Of a stretch of DNA of 64,000 bases, positions 35,719 through 47,480 are shown piece after piece. Numbering within the stretch: position 1 is the stretch's first letter; each line of letters starts with the position of its first letter. A program made the translations under genes and the position numbers. Origin of the DNA: Gavia stellata (lineage: Eukaryota > Chordata > Aves > Gaviiformes > Gaviidae). The notes beneath the pieces are model-generated. The model did not search any database and was not told the DNA's origin. It saw only the letters and a program-made list of their open reading frames with translations. Location of the stretch: NCBI RefSeq assembly GCF_030936135.1, contig NC_082600.1:4216001-4280000 (forward strand), given 5' to 3'.

Positions 35719-37120
35719 CGGCATCCAGCACGGTCCCCCACGCTGGCGGTCATGCAGATGGGGCAGGGCAAGTCCCGAACGCTTCTCCTTGGCAAGGGAC
35801 CAGAGGGAGGCGAGGTGATACAGGGAAGTATCACAACAGCATGTTTGAATGCACAGCCGGTGAAAAGATATTCCCAAGACCTCACTCGTTTTCCCAACTA
35901 CACGGAAACATGGCAATGGAGAGGAGGAGAGACCTATTTTGGCTGTCTGATGTGCTTTTCCTCCCCAGGGGGCTTTAACTAAGGTCCTGAGAAGCCACTG
36001 CCGTTTATACTGATCTTGCAGCCTCCAGCTCTTTATTTTGCTCAGTTTTAAATAACACGAATGTTGAGCTCCATCAGTTCCTTTGGGAGATTTCTTTTTT
36101 TTTCAGAGGCAGAGTCCAGGAGGTTCTGCTGCCAGAGTATTTTTTCCAAGCATCAAATCCCCTGTCCCTCCTTGCAGGGCTGTGGCGTGGCCAGGTTTTG
36201 CTTGCATCTCTCCAGTGTGTTTTGGGCTCTGGAGATGCTGCCAGCTGAGGAAGGATGGGTTATTCCAACATTTGTTCCTTGCAAGGAAACACCTCTGCCT
36301 CCCCCTCCATGTCCCGAGTGATGACACCAGACGATGACAGCGCCAGGCCAGGAAAAATGAGTGACAGCAGCATTGGAAAGAGTAAGAAAAAAAAAACAAC
36401 CCACAGCTAAAAAGCCAAAGTACCGTCAAATCGCATGGAAATTAGGCACTATCTTGCAGGAATCACTCCTGGATCCCAAAGGGGAGGTTACCAAGGCCAT
36501 GTGGATAACCAGCCTGCGGAGGTTGGTTATAAATGACGTGTCCTCCCTGGAAGGGACCCCGGAATGAAGATGGCACCTGCTGCCTAACGGAGCAAGCACC
36601 TTCTTACAAGAGCCTGAGTCCTGGGAGCAGGGCCGGCATCTCAGGTGGCTTTGGCACGTGACACCACGATTGCCACCTTCTGTACCCAAACGGCTTGGGG
36701 TCACCGCGAGTCGTCCCAAGTGGCAGAGGGAAGAGAAGCTCTCAGGCTTTGAGGAGGGACAGGGAGGATCTGACTCCCGATTTCCTTTCCCTGGGAGAGG
36801 TGCCAGGATCAGGCAGGGCCACCCTGCGGTGCTGACTCCTGGTGCCCTTGCGTGTCTTCTGCCATCACCCCAACGCCCAGGGACGCACTGCTGGAGAGTC
36901 ACTCAGCTGGAATAACTTCCCCTGTAGCATTGTGCCAGCGGAGCAGCCGATGGGAAAACTCCCAGCACGGATAAGCCTGGAGTTAACTTTCCAGGCAAAG
37001 TTGTAGGAAATGAGAAGTGCTACAAGGGAGAGCGTGAAGGCTGGCGTGTTTCTGCTCTCCTGCATCCCAGAAGATCAAACAGATCGGGCTTGTCCTGGGA
37101 GGCAGAGCAGTATGGGGGGC

Positions 37121-37204
37121 AGAAAAAAAGGAAAAGAAAAAAGAAAAAAAAAAAGAAAGAAAAAGAAAAAAAAGAAAAAAGGGAAGAAAAAAAAAAAAAG
37201 GAGA
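37121..37204. repeat. A-rich purine tract (GAAAAA)n
   Basis: About 84 bp of uninterrupted purines, mainly A runs broken by single or double G. It is a low-complexity homopurine tract; the Lys-rich and Phe-rich open frames through it are artefacts. Confidence 0.9.
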
Positions 37205-40200
37205 TGCTTCTTTGCAGAATAGCTGCTCCAGAGATCATGGGTGACATTTCCAGCAGGGCAGGGCATGCTACAGGGTCATGTCCCAGCTAATACAAGGAAT
37301 ACGTGGGCTTGTTTCCAAGCACTCTGGCTTTGGGCCAGTCACTTAACTCTTGGCATCTCAGTTCCTTTAGCTGGAAAACAGGCAAGCTGTTCTTCCTGGC
37401 CTCTCTGGCATCTCCCGGGATGTCAGGACTTTGGGAGGTGAGGATGGGGTGTACACCTACAGTCCTACTGCAGCAAGCTGTCAGTAGTAGGGTGTGATGG
37501 ACACTGGTTTTCAGGAACCCAGTCCCACGCTTGCAGGTGCAAGCCTGTTTTCTGCAAGGTCAGGTTCAGGAAGCGTCATTTGAATGATTGATGGTCTGCT
37601 TTTTTTGGGGAGCTGTTTCCTTTTGTTGGCCAAGCGCTGGAAGCTGCCCACGGCTAAGGACAGGATGCTGAGAGCACTGGGTTGGCTCTGACAAAAGCCC
37701 TGCTCTCCTAACTCACCCTTTCCGAGGAAATTTGGCATCAGAGCTCTGGGAGACAGCAAAAGTAGGCCTGTATACAATGCCATAAAAGAAGTCAGGAAGG
37801 GACATGTCTATCTGTCTGTCTGTCCCTCTAAGCTATTTTTCAGCCAGCATCTCCCTTCCTTAACTTACACTGATTCTAAAAGCATCGCACTGCTGACAGA
37901 TCAAATGCCAAGTTCACCTAATCCAGAAGGGAGATCTCTGGGAGACTCCCTTGGGCTTCTCCTAGACTGCCCAGGCACAACAAGGCGCATGCAGGATGCG
38001 AAGGGCACCGACGGACATCGGAGCGGGACCGCCCGTCTTCTGGAAAACCATTTCTGGGGTGGGAGAGCTACCGAACAAAGCACCCAAGAACCACCCAAGA
38101 ACCGATCTTGCTGCTCCCACTGCTCTCCAGGACACCCGTCCTCTCCTCCCAGGAGCTGGGATGTTTTAGAGCTCGCAGAGCCGCTTCACAGAGCGAACTG
38201 CAAACTAGAAAACCTTATGTCAGGAAGAAGTCACAAGGCATCCTAACCAGAAACATATTTGGGGAGTGAGTCAGTGGAGGGGGGGAGCAAAAAGAAAGTT
38301 GCACCCTTTTACTTGATGAAAAAAGCATATGGCAACAGCCAACATTGTGAACAACATTCCCTACTCCAGCAACCGAGCCAGAAAGAAAACTCATGACTCA
38401 ACCATTGCATTTCATCCAAATCTAAAGAAAAAATCTTGTTCAGGAGAGGTATCTTCAGGGAGAGTCAGCAAGAACTGATTTAGCCAGTTAATTAACTAAA
38501 TTGTTTGGAGAGGGTAAAATTATTTTGCAGAAGCTTTTAGGCTCGTTTCAAAGCCCTGATTTAAACACAGCTTAGACTGTGGAGAAACAAGTGCACTCTG
38601 CAGACGTATATAATGCACAAAATATATTCATCCATGCTCGCATGCACGCATCGTTTCTCCTGATACCACAGAATAAACTCAGGAGGACCTTCACGCTTAC
38701 AGAGAAACAGCTTGCATCCAGAGCTCCCCCTTCCCCCAGAAGGCTGTGAATGTGTCGCCATAAATCATAAATCCAAGGAGGCCAAGAATGCCATCACGAT
38801 TATGAAATAAAACTAGAAATTGGCAAAACATTTACTGCAAAATCCATACAGCTCTGATTTTCTTTGGGTAGCTAGAATAAAAGAATAGGGTGCATTGCAG
38901 AATGCGGGACCAACCCGGTCTGCAGATGTTTTCAGGCACTGCCGCTTGCTAAGGCTACTCGGAATCAACGTTCACTGCAGAGAGAGGCAGTCTGAAGCAG
39001 CCAGTCCTCAAGATTTTTTTTCCCAAGACTTTGTGGTTGCAGATGTCAAAGCTGCAACGCTCAGTCAGCCCAGTGACTTGGGAAAGAAAGCGAATAATCC
39101 CTAGAAAGCAGCCCGGCGATGCTGGGTGGGAAGCTATTGCCTGCAGGAGGTCAGAGGAGACACATCGCTCCCTCCTGACTTGAGCCATCCATCAGCTCCG
39201 AGTTTAGGCGGCTCTGGGCAGGGAAGCGAAGGCTCCTTGCATGGAACTGCAGCCCAGCTGCTCCTTAGAGGCTCTGCCTACTGGAAATGGGCTGGAGACC
39301 ATGCACTGGATAACCCCCAGGACGGGGACAAGCTCGGAAAGGGGTTTCAGTTCCCCTGGAGACACACGTGTACGCCGGGGGCTCCCTGCTCCGGGTCTGG
39401 GAGATCCCACCTAAGCGGCCAGGACACAGGCTGCCGTGCAGGGAGTCCCTGGGCTGAGCGTGGTCACTGGAGCAATTAAATACCACCAGGAGAAGCCTTG
39501 CTCTAGCGATATGTTGGGTGAGCAGCAGCGCCTTAGTTCAGGCGTGCTCGCAGCGAGTAGGAAGGGATCACTCAACCCCAAAGAATAAGAGGGTGCTGGG
39601 GGCAGGCACAGGACCGAGCCCCTCGTGGGAGGAAAGGGCCGTAGCTCTCGTCCTGCTCGCTGCCATCCGCCTGGTGCCCACGTCTCCTGACGGGAGCATC
39701 AAGCTACAACATGTGTTGCACACGTGCTGGCCGAGACGCATCAGGCTGTTCCACAACACTGCCAAGCTTTGCCTTGATTTAATCAGCGCTTCTCCTGCCT
39801 GTTTCTTCTTCCCCCTCCTTCCCCCCCCCCGCCAAATGCAGATGTGGTCTCTCCAACACGAAGGAGATCGCAGGTTTCTTTCGTGACAGCGGAGCACGCA
39901 TCGTTGGAAGGAACATTTCTATGCTCTTCCCTTTTCTGCAACCACCACAAAGCAACCTCACCTCCCTCCCTCCCCCCTGCTGATTTTTAATACTCTAGTT
40001 TATATGAAAATTAAAAAACCCCACACTCAATTGCATGCAAGGGGCAGTCTGGTAAGCATGCAGGAGAAAACCTGAGGAGCGTGCCAGGAGACATAACCAT
40101 CCCATCCGAACATCGTGCTTTGCAAACACGGAACATTCAGCTGTTGTTTCAGTATAAGCCCCTCCTGCCAAGCACACCAGGCTGAACACCAGTGCCACGT

Positions 40201-43200
40201 CTGAGCCGCTTAAAGATTCCTTTTCCCCCAGTATTTCACTTTACACAAAGCACAGAGATTAACTGAAGGGCCCTTCACAGTCCAGTAGCTTTAAAACTAG
40301 TTGTGGAAATGCTGGTGAGAGGGAGTGGTGGCATCCCTGGACCACCCTCCCGTGAGACACCAGCTGGGAGATAAACGGTGTTTGTTTTGGAAGCGGTCTG
40401 CTCTTCTTTGCAAATAGGTCTAACCATTTCCTTACTGAAAGCACACCTAGCAATGCTGAAAGTACGTTAAGTTATTTTTAAACTGAAGTATTGGTTACTT
40501 AAAAGTAATTCCGAATGTGAAAATAATTTCTGACAAATCCTGCGGTATTAGACATTCTGGAAAGTTATCAGAGCAGGACAGTGGCATTTTTAGACCAAAA
40601 CCTCATGCTCCTCGCTTGGCCCTTCAGCATGACAGAACAGCAGCGGGACAAGAAGCTGGAAAGATAAAACGTTTGTGCACGTTTCGGAGGGCTCTCTTTA
40701 TCTTGCAGAGATTTTTGCCATGTTGCGTTTCCATGCTGATTCGCACCGGGAAACACCTACTCCGGGAGCCGGCGCGGGGGAGCCTGTTCCTGCCCAGCCG
40801 GACTCCCAGTGACAACGCGCAGGGCTTGCGGCATCCCCACGGCAAACCGCGGCGAGGGGGGAGCCCCGCTCGGCAGCGCCGGCCAACTCAGCACCCAAGT
40901 TTCACGAGCACCAGCGCCCTGAGACCACGTCCGTTGCCACCAGCTCAGCCTTTGCCCACCCCGATCATTCACAATTGCTTTTTCCACTCTTGAGGGTTAA
41001 TCAAAATTGTGTCCAGCCCCAGCCTGCTGGGTCCTTACCCTGCAAAACCTCAATATTTGGAGTCCAAAACCCCCAGTGCATGTTAGTGACTCAGTTCTGA
41101 AAACACAAGCTGTGAAAATACACCAGAGACAATGTGGTCCGCCAGTCTCTTTCCGGTGGTAGCACAAACTCGTTTCCAGTTTTGGGTAGGTGTGAGAGAC
41201 AGCGATATACAGAAAAATATCACAAATTCAAAATCAGCAGAGCGGCTCTCCTTTCCCCCTTCCCACGGCTTTGGTTTCCAACCAGTCTGGGCTTTGCAGG
41301 CAGAGGAATATGAACAGAAAACCAGAATTCAACGCTCTGCTTGCTGAGAGGCTGTTGGGCATAATCTGGAGCACACGGCAGTACATGGAGGCCAACACGG
41401 ATCACAGCGTGATCTCTCTACTCGAGGGATTCGAGGGCTCGATGCTGGCCAACTGGCAACCTAAATGCCAAAGCCTTTTATTCCCCCACCATATTATACA
41501 TATTCACCTAAGAAAAGATAGGAAGAGGAACAAGCACTAGAGGCACTCAGAATGTGATCCAACGCTCACCGAGGTCAAGGGAAAACCTTTGTTTCAGCAG
41601 GGTTGGGGTCTGGCTGTTAGAGAAGTAGCATAAGCAGGACCACATAGGTAGCTTGAGGTGGTCTGTCACGTTACCAGTGATATTGTATCAGAGAGAAAAA
41701 TATTCATAAAGGATTTGTAAAGCACTGGGTAAGACTAATTTCTGCTTGAATCAGCTATTATGAGTTCAAAACCCAAGCTAAAGGAGCTGTAAGATCATCA
41801 TCTTATAAACTGCAGAAAATAGTAAAACCCAAAAAACTGAGATGCTTTGGCACAAACATGCTTGAAAATCATGTTTTAAAATGGAAGAGAAGGATCTTCT
41901 TTATCAAGGGGTATGGTGAAACAGTAAGACCCTTTAAGTAGCTGCGATATAAAGTATGGGACCACTCTGAGATGAGCGATTGACTTTCAAGGAGATATTG
42001 AAAGAGCCATAAAACCAGCAAGAACAACAAATTGGACATGGGGTCCTTGGAGCTTGAGCATCTGGTCAGGGCTGCAGTTTGTAGAGAAGTTTGCACTTCA
42101 CCTCTCCCGCGCCCATGCTTACAATTAACGAGGCACCGGGGAAAGGGCAGAGTAGCTGCAAGAAATGGCATTTTATTTAAGAAACAAAGAGAGAAGTTAA
42201 TCTGTGGCAGAAGCCCACAGAATCGTCACATGAAAACCCTCTCTCTGGTTAAATCATCGAGGAGTTCAAAACCACAAGAGATCGCTCCCGGGACATCTCA
42301 TGTTTGCAGGGGACTCATTGACTTTTCACTCTCGAAGGGAAAGCATTGGCCAAGGTCTGCTAGGCAACTGCAGCTGGGGCGACAGGGCATTTTTTGGGGA
42401 AAAGGCTGATGTTGGAATTTGCTTTCTAATGGGACCAGAGAGCACTGACCTCCGGGACGATCTAAAACTTTGATAGCCAGGCATTTCTCTCCATGGATTA
42501 GGACTTCTCCTCTTATTCCTTGGAAGAGGAGACCATGTCAACACACTGTCAGCATCAGGAGCTCTGCATGCAGTTTTAAGTGCTTCTGCAACGGCACACA
42601 AACACAAAACATTGTGACATCTATAAAAAAGCGTGGGTCAAACGGGCCTCAGGGGATGCAGGAGAAACCCAAAGAGCGAGGAACCAGTCTTAGGAGAGGC
42701 CAGCCCAGATCCACTGCTCACTAATATGCCAAAATTCATTGACAGAAAATGCTTTGTCAGTCCCGGAGTTAAGCTGACCGATGGAAGACGCAAACGCAGT
42801 GAGGAGAGAACATGCAAACCCATCCTGAAAGCTAAACACATCCAGCTGGGCTTTGCTGATGCTGAACTTTCAGGAGAAGTCTCCGGGATCACAACGGTAA
42901 TACACGCCTCTTGGGTTTCAAGTGGGTTTCAGAGTTTCCACTTTAATCTTGAGGATGCACAGGCCATGCTCAAACATTCACGAAGCAAGCTTCAGTGCCA
43001 GCGGACAGAAATCAAAGCAGAAATGGAAACCAAAGGCTTCAGAAGAGGCTTGAGTGCAATGGGTAAGAGACAAGCTGTACTAAAAAATACCTACGGAAGA
43101 GCGAAGGAAAAGCTAAACCAAGAGAATGTTTGATTTTGTGAAAAATGATTATTAAACGCAGATCAAACATGGAACGCAAGAAAAAACGTCAGGCTCAAGT

Positions 43201-43611
43201 CCATCCAATAAACCAGAAAATAGGATTGTCACACAGGTGACATTTAAAAAAAAAGATATTAAAGCTTTTGGCAAGGTCAGCAAAGAGAATAGAATCGGCC
43301 TCTGGGGTAGCAATGAAAAGTGGTCGCTACAGTTGCAGATGGAGAGCAACCAGTGAGATAATGCTTGGAAAACTGAAAATAACTCAGTACATGTGGCAGT
43401 CTATTACTGGGTCTTGGTGTGTAACAGCTTACTGAAGATGTATGGCAGAGACGGGGGAGATGTCCCTGAAAAACACCATGGGTCAATCACCTGCAGTGAA
43501 AAACGACATGCGGAGGCAGAAACCTAATCTCCAAGCTAATAACAGAAAAATGGGAAACAAGGGATTTCAAATAAACTTGCTGAGCAGAGGGCACACAAAT
43601 ACACAGTAACT

Positions 43612-43854
43612 ATCACAGAACCATTAAGGTTGGAAAAGACCTGTAAGACCATCAAGTCCAACCACCAACCCAACCCCACCATGCCCATTAAACCATGTCC
43701 CACAGTGCCACGTCCACACGTTCCTTGAACACCTCCAGTGATGGTGACTCCACCACCTCCCTGGGCAGCCTGTTCCAATGCTTCACCGCTCTCTCAGTAA
43801 AGACATTTTTCCTAATATCCAGCCTAAACCTCCCCTGGCACAACTTGAGGCCAA
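43612..43854 (-). mobile_element. CR1 LINE 3' fragment (about 240 bp)
   Basis: In plus orientation it reads CACAGAACCATTAAGGTTGG, then AAAAGACCTGTAAGACCATC and AAGTCCAACCACCAACCCAACC, the reverse complement of the 6852-6976 and 51477-52042 3' ends. It then enters the ORF2 C terminus (complement of [10 protein letters not shown] and HWNRLPREV). It is truncated near 43854. Confidence 0.94.
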
Positions 43855-45951
43855 CTATCTAACTTCAAACAGTTGACATAGTGATTCATGAACTCAACTT
43901 GAAAAAAATCAATCCCCACCGATTTAGCTACAGGCAGAGTCAGCTCGACTGACAAATGGCATGGGAAATGAGCACCGGGACAACAGAGAACCATGAAGAA
44001 GGAAGAGGTGGCAACCAGGTGTAATATATGTATGAGAATGTGAAACATGCTTCAGTTCAGCCTAATACTACTAATTAGGAAAGGAGATAAAATAATTGAA
44101 GTTGGCCAGCTAGACTATCACAGTAAAATAAAGCAAAGGGCCTCCAACTCCAGAAACACAGGCAATAAAAGCAGAGAGAGAGCATATACAGCGGAAGGGC
44201 GGTTGTGGTAGAACCATGACAGAATAATGAGGAGGAAAGGGATGGAATTCAGTTAAAAGGAGGAAAAAAAAAAACATTAAAGCAGATTATCTGCAAAAAT
44301 GACCTCGTAGCACAAAAACTGTAAAAGTCAAATTTGGACAAAGTGCTCAAGGACAAGTTTCAGAAAACAGCTCAGTATCAGTCAGAAGACTGACAACAGC
44401 GCAGTACATTTCCCTTATCTTGGTTTCTCAAGAAAAACCACCAGTCAACACAGCTTGTAAAGCTAAACATCATTGTTGCACAAGAAAGCAAGTCAGTAAT
44501 TGGAAGCCAGGACATTCCAGCTCTGCATTATGCCGCAGACCATCTGACCAGAAAGTTTTAAGCGTGAAATTTAGACACTAGCATGCAGAGACGTGACCCT
44601 ACTTGAATCTTCGTTACGCTGCAGAATAGAAATGGGGCAACCCTTTTTCTAGCAACTTCAAAATTTGATTATCAAATAGTATTTCATCTTTGCAGGAGAA
44701 CAGATCTTTTTGGAGGGTCAAAAAGATGAGAGCCTGCCCACAGCATGCTTAACATCTTTGCATACATTTTACAATAAATCTCCATTTATCTTTTTGAGGT
44801 ATGCTTTATCTTTGTAATTAAGCTTAGAGATTACTAGATGCTCCATGAAATTACAAATTAGAATGGAATCATACGTACATATGTCCGTTAACTCAGGAAA
44901 AATACGAAGCAATGAACAGGTATTGGTCCTTATTATCCCTTCTCCTACCAGCAATATGGTTTACTTCCCAGCTCTGTCTCCTCCCTGATTTATCAAGGGG
45001 TATGTACATAAAAGTAGGATCTCATCCCTTATATGGAGAGCAGTCAGCAAGTACCAGCATGTTCTGATGCGAGGGGAACAGCTATTCCATAAATCTGAAA
45101 CATGTTCTGGACAACGGCGGAGTTTACACAGACCACAAGAATTACAGGAATTAACCCCTTTTTGTTTACAGCCTTTAAAAAGAGATCTAGGGTAGATCCC
45201 AGTAGTGTAAGGGGATATCACAGCAGCGACACGCTCCAACTCAAAGTACTGAAACACAAACCGTGCACATTTGGAAATGTTTTGCATGTTCTAAATAGAA
45301 AAGGAGATTCTCTTTTTATGCGTAAGTTCTCCTAATTAGGAAGAGCTGATTAAACAACTTATCTGGAAAGCCAGTAATGTAAACAAAAGCCTGTTTTCTG
45401 GAGCAGAGGTGTCAAGCTGCCTTCTCTTAGAGGGTTGATTTTAATTTTTTATGATTGTTCATCAACCAAGGTAAACACGTCAGGCAAGGAGAGTTACAAT
45501 TCACCGAGGCTCAATGGATTTTTTCAGAGATCCGCACTGAAGCATGGTCTTTGACACTGTCTGAAGATCTCTGTTTTTGTTTCATTGCATTTATAGTAGT
45601 GCTGGTGCTGTCATCTTCTTCCCTTCCCATTCCCATCCACTCCTCTCTTCCATTTTTCTTTGCTTTGTTTTTTCCCCTTCATAATTATTCCTAAATCCAT
45701 AACCTCATCATAAAGGTCTAGCTCCCAAGTCCTTCCCCATTGCACCATGGACTGGGGAAAGAGGCAACAGCCCGAGTAATGTTATTTGGGAGAATAATAT
45801 TCCCTCTCCCCTGCCCCGAATTTCAGAAAGGGATGTCTGGGTGGTTTCCACGTCTCCGAGCCACTGGCTGCTGGTGTGGGCTGATGGTGTCACATCTGTT
45901 TACACTGAGAACACCGCTATTCACCAACACCACAGCCTGATTATTTTGGTG

Positions 45952-45969
45952 TTTTTTTTTTTTTTTTTT
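45952..45969. repeat. Poly(T) tract
   Basis: A run of about 18 T in the intergenic side of the DDHD1 3' end, followed by AAACAAAAG. Simple homopolymer. Confidence 0.8.
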
Positions 45970-46449
45970 AAACAAAAGTTTAGATTCTGCAGCTTCTACG
46001 TGCGCCATGCAGATCATAAATACCTCAGCCAGAGGCAGCTCAGAGGCCGTGTATCGAACACTTCCACTCCAGAGCTTTAAAATCTCAGCAATGACCTGTC
46101 AGCATTTCATTTGGAGATGATTCCCTTTCCTTGCAACACTTCTCTCTTGACTTCTCCTGAATTAGTTTCAGACACAAATCTAATCTGAGCTCTGGTATTC
46201 TCAGGCCTCACCAGGTTTATTTTATGCTGCTCTCGTTCCTCTTGATAGGTTCCTTGCACATAAATATACATATATTTTTATACAACCGCACACGCACCTA
46301 TATACATTTAATAATGGTAAGCACAAGACAGCTGGATCCTCTGCAAACCAAGTCTAACGTGAGGTCAAGACCTTCCCGTGCCTGAGAAACACTTGGGACC
46401 TAAAAAGCAAAGGCAGTTACTTACCTTTGAGAAGAATGTGACTGATGTC

Positions 46450-47298
46450 ATTTGTGTGAAACCACAAATATTTATTTTTAATGAAAAAATACTTAAAGTG
46501 TGCCACAGTGTCCATATATTCATTTGAATAGTAGTACAAAGATATGTATTTCTGAGAAAAAGTCTTAACACTGTAGAAAATAAATGTGGTTCTTAAATTA
46601 TGTCAAAAGAAACCAGTAAAAAAGTAATGGTTTATACACTGGAAGAAAATGGAACAATTAGAGATAATAATAAATTATAATTACAGTATTTCAAATCTTT
46701 GCTTCATGCTTTTTTCAGCATTAGTTTCTAAATGTGTCATGTACAATACGCCCTCGGAAGCCAGCAGTCAGAATGGCCTTTCAATGGTACTGTGGATAAT
46801 AGGATGTGGAGCTGAGTAAAGTCCTAGAAAAATGACACCACCGTTGGTTATTTACTGATACATAAAACATCAGAACATGGCAGTTTTAGGTTTGTATCTA
46901 ACATATATTTCTGTTAATGGAAATTAATTTAGGTTTTTTTTTTTAATCAAGTAATCTTTTACACTTTAATGAACTAAACAGCAGTTATGGTCAGTAACAA
47001 GTCAGCCACCCAAGCACACTGCACAACCGTGCTTACGGGATGCTACACGGTGTATTGGCTTTTTATACAAAGTTAACAAGACTTTGGAATCATTTCAGGT
47101 CTAATTAAGCACTGCAAAATGTTTAAAACCAGAAAGTGCTTTTCAATACAAATCATTTTTGCTCTTTAGAAATAGGAAAAAACCCAAACGTGCACTTAAA
47201 CCTGAAACCTCCATGCCATACATACTGCAGCTCAACAGTAAAACATCAGTTTTGTGCCATTTGTTTTAAAATTTCCTTTCCCATCCCCAGTCAAAAAT
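46450..47298 (-). other. DDHD1: DDHD1 3' UTR (presumed, extent uncertain)
   Basis: This is the sequence directly downstream of the DDHD1 stop codon on the minus strand. It is AT-rich, without open frames or CR1, as expected of a 3' UTR. The left limit is set by the first good AATAAA after the stop; further signals lie to the left (for example near 46214-46219), so the UTR may be longer. Confidence 0.5.
46471..46476 (-). terminator. DDHD1: Candidate DDHD1 polyadenylation signal AATAAA
   Basis: On the minus strand this hexamer is a canonical AATAAA about 820 nt after the stop codon. It is the first clear one I noticed. Downstream GU-richness is modest, and other AATAAA hexamers occur further on, so it is only a candidate. 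Confidence 0.35.
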
Positions 47299-47480
47299 TC
47301 AAATAGTGTCTAAATTGGATTTGTCAGTATCTTCTTGGTCGTGTTTGTACATGAAGGTTAGAAGGAAAAGAGCAATATCCAGAGATGACCAATAGGCAGT
47401 GTGGGATGTGACTGCGGACCAGTATCTGCTCTCCACAAGACCTTCCCTGAGCTCGAAATCAATCCTGTGCTCCAGTTCCA
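47299..47480 (-). CDS. DDHD1: DDHD1 last coding exon: end of DDHD domain and stop
   Basis: It follows a TTTCTAG acceptor. Two bases complete a Val codon, then 59 codons and a stop. The peptide reads ELEHRIDFELREGLVESRYW, then SAVTSHTAYWSSLDIALFLL, then TFMYKHDQEDTDKSNLDTI. This is the characteristic C terminus of DDHD1. It contains the Asp of RIDF, the His of SHTAYW and the Asp of SSLD, which I take to be three of the four DDHD residues that name the domain; the domain is needed for phospholipase activity and lipid binding. The final tail is acidic and variable in the family. The phase fits the exon at 49573-49755 directly. Confidence 0.97.

Larger units (their letters stand above)
24181..46450. 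other. Intergenic region between FERMT2 and DDHD1
   Basis: About 22 kb lie between the FERMT2 CpG island and the presumed DDHD1 3' end. Apart from five CR1 copies (one of them ancient), two homopolymer or purine tracts and one small duplication, I see no coding exon with recognisable homology, no tRNA-like cloverleaf and no other CpG island of note. The longest non-repeat open frame, 42633-43133 on the plus strand, has no domain I recognise. Noncoding RNAs or distal enhancers could be present but cannot be called from this sequence. Confidence 0.7.

Noticed and set aside
37121..37204. A-rich tract as a retrotransposon tail
   Set aside because: The sequence to its left shows no LINE or gene homology that I can see, so simple low complexity is the safer reading.
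42633..43133. 166-codon plus-strand open frame in the intergenic region
   Set aside because: Lys/Arg-rich peptide with no family I recognise and no promoter or splice evidence. Too weak to call.
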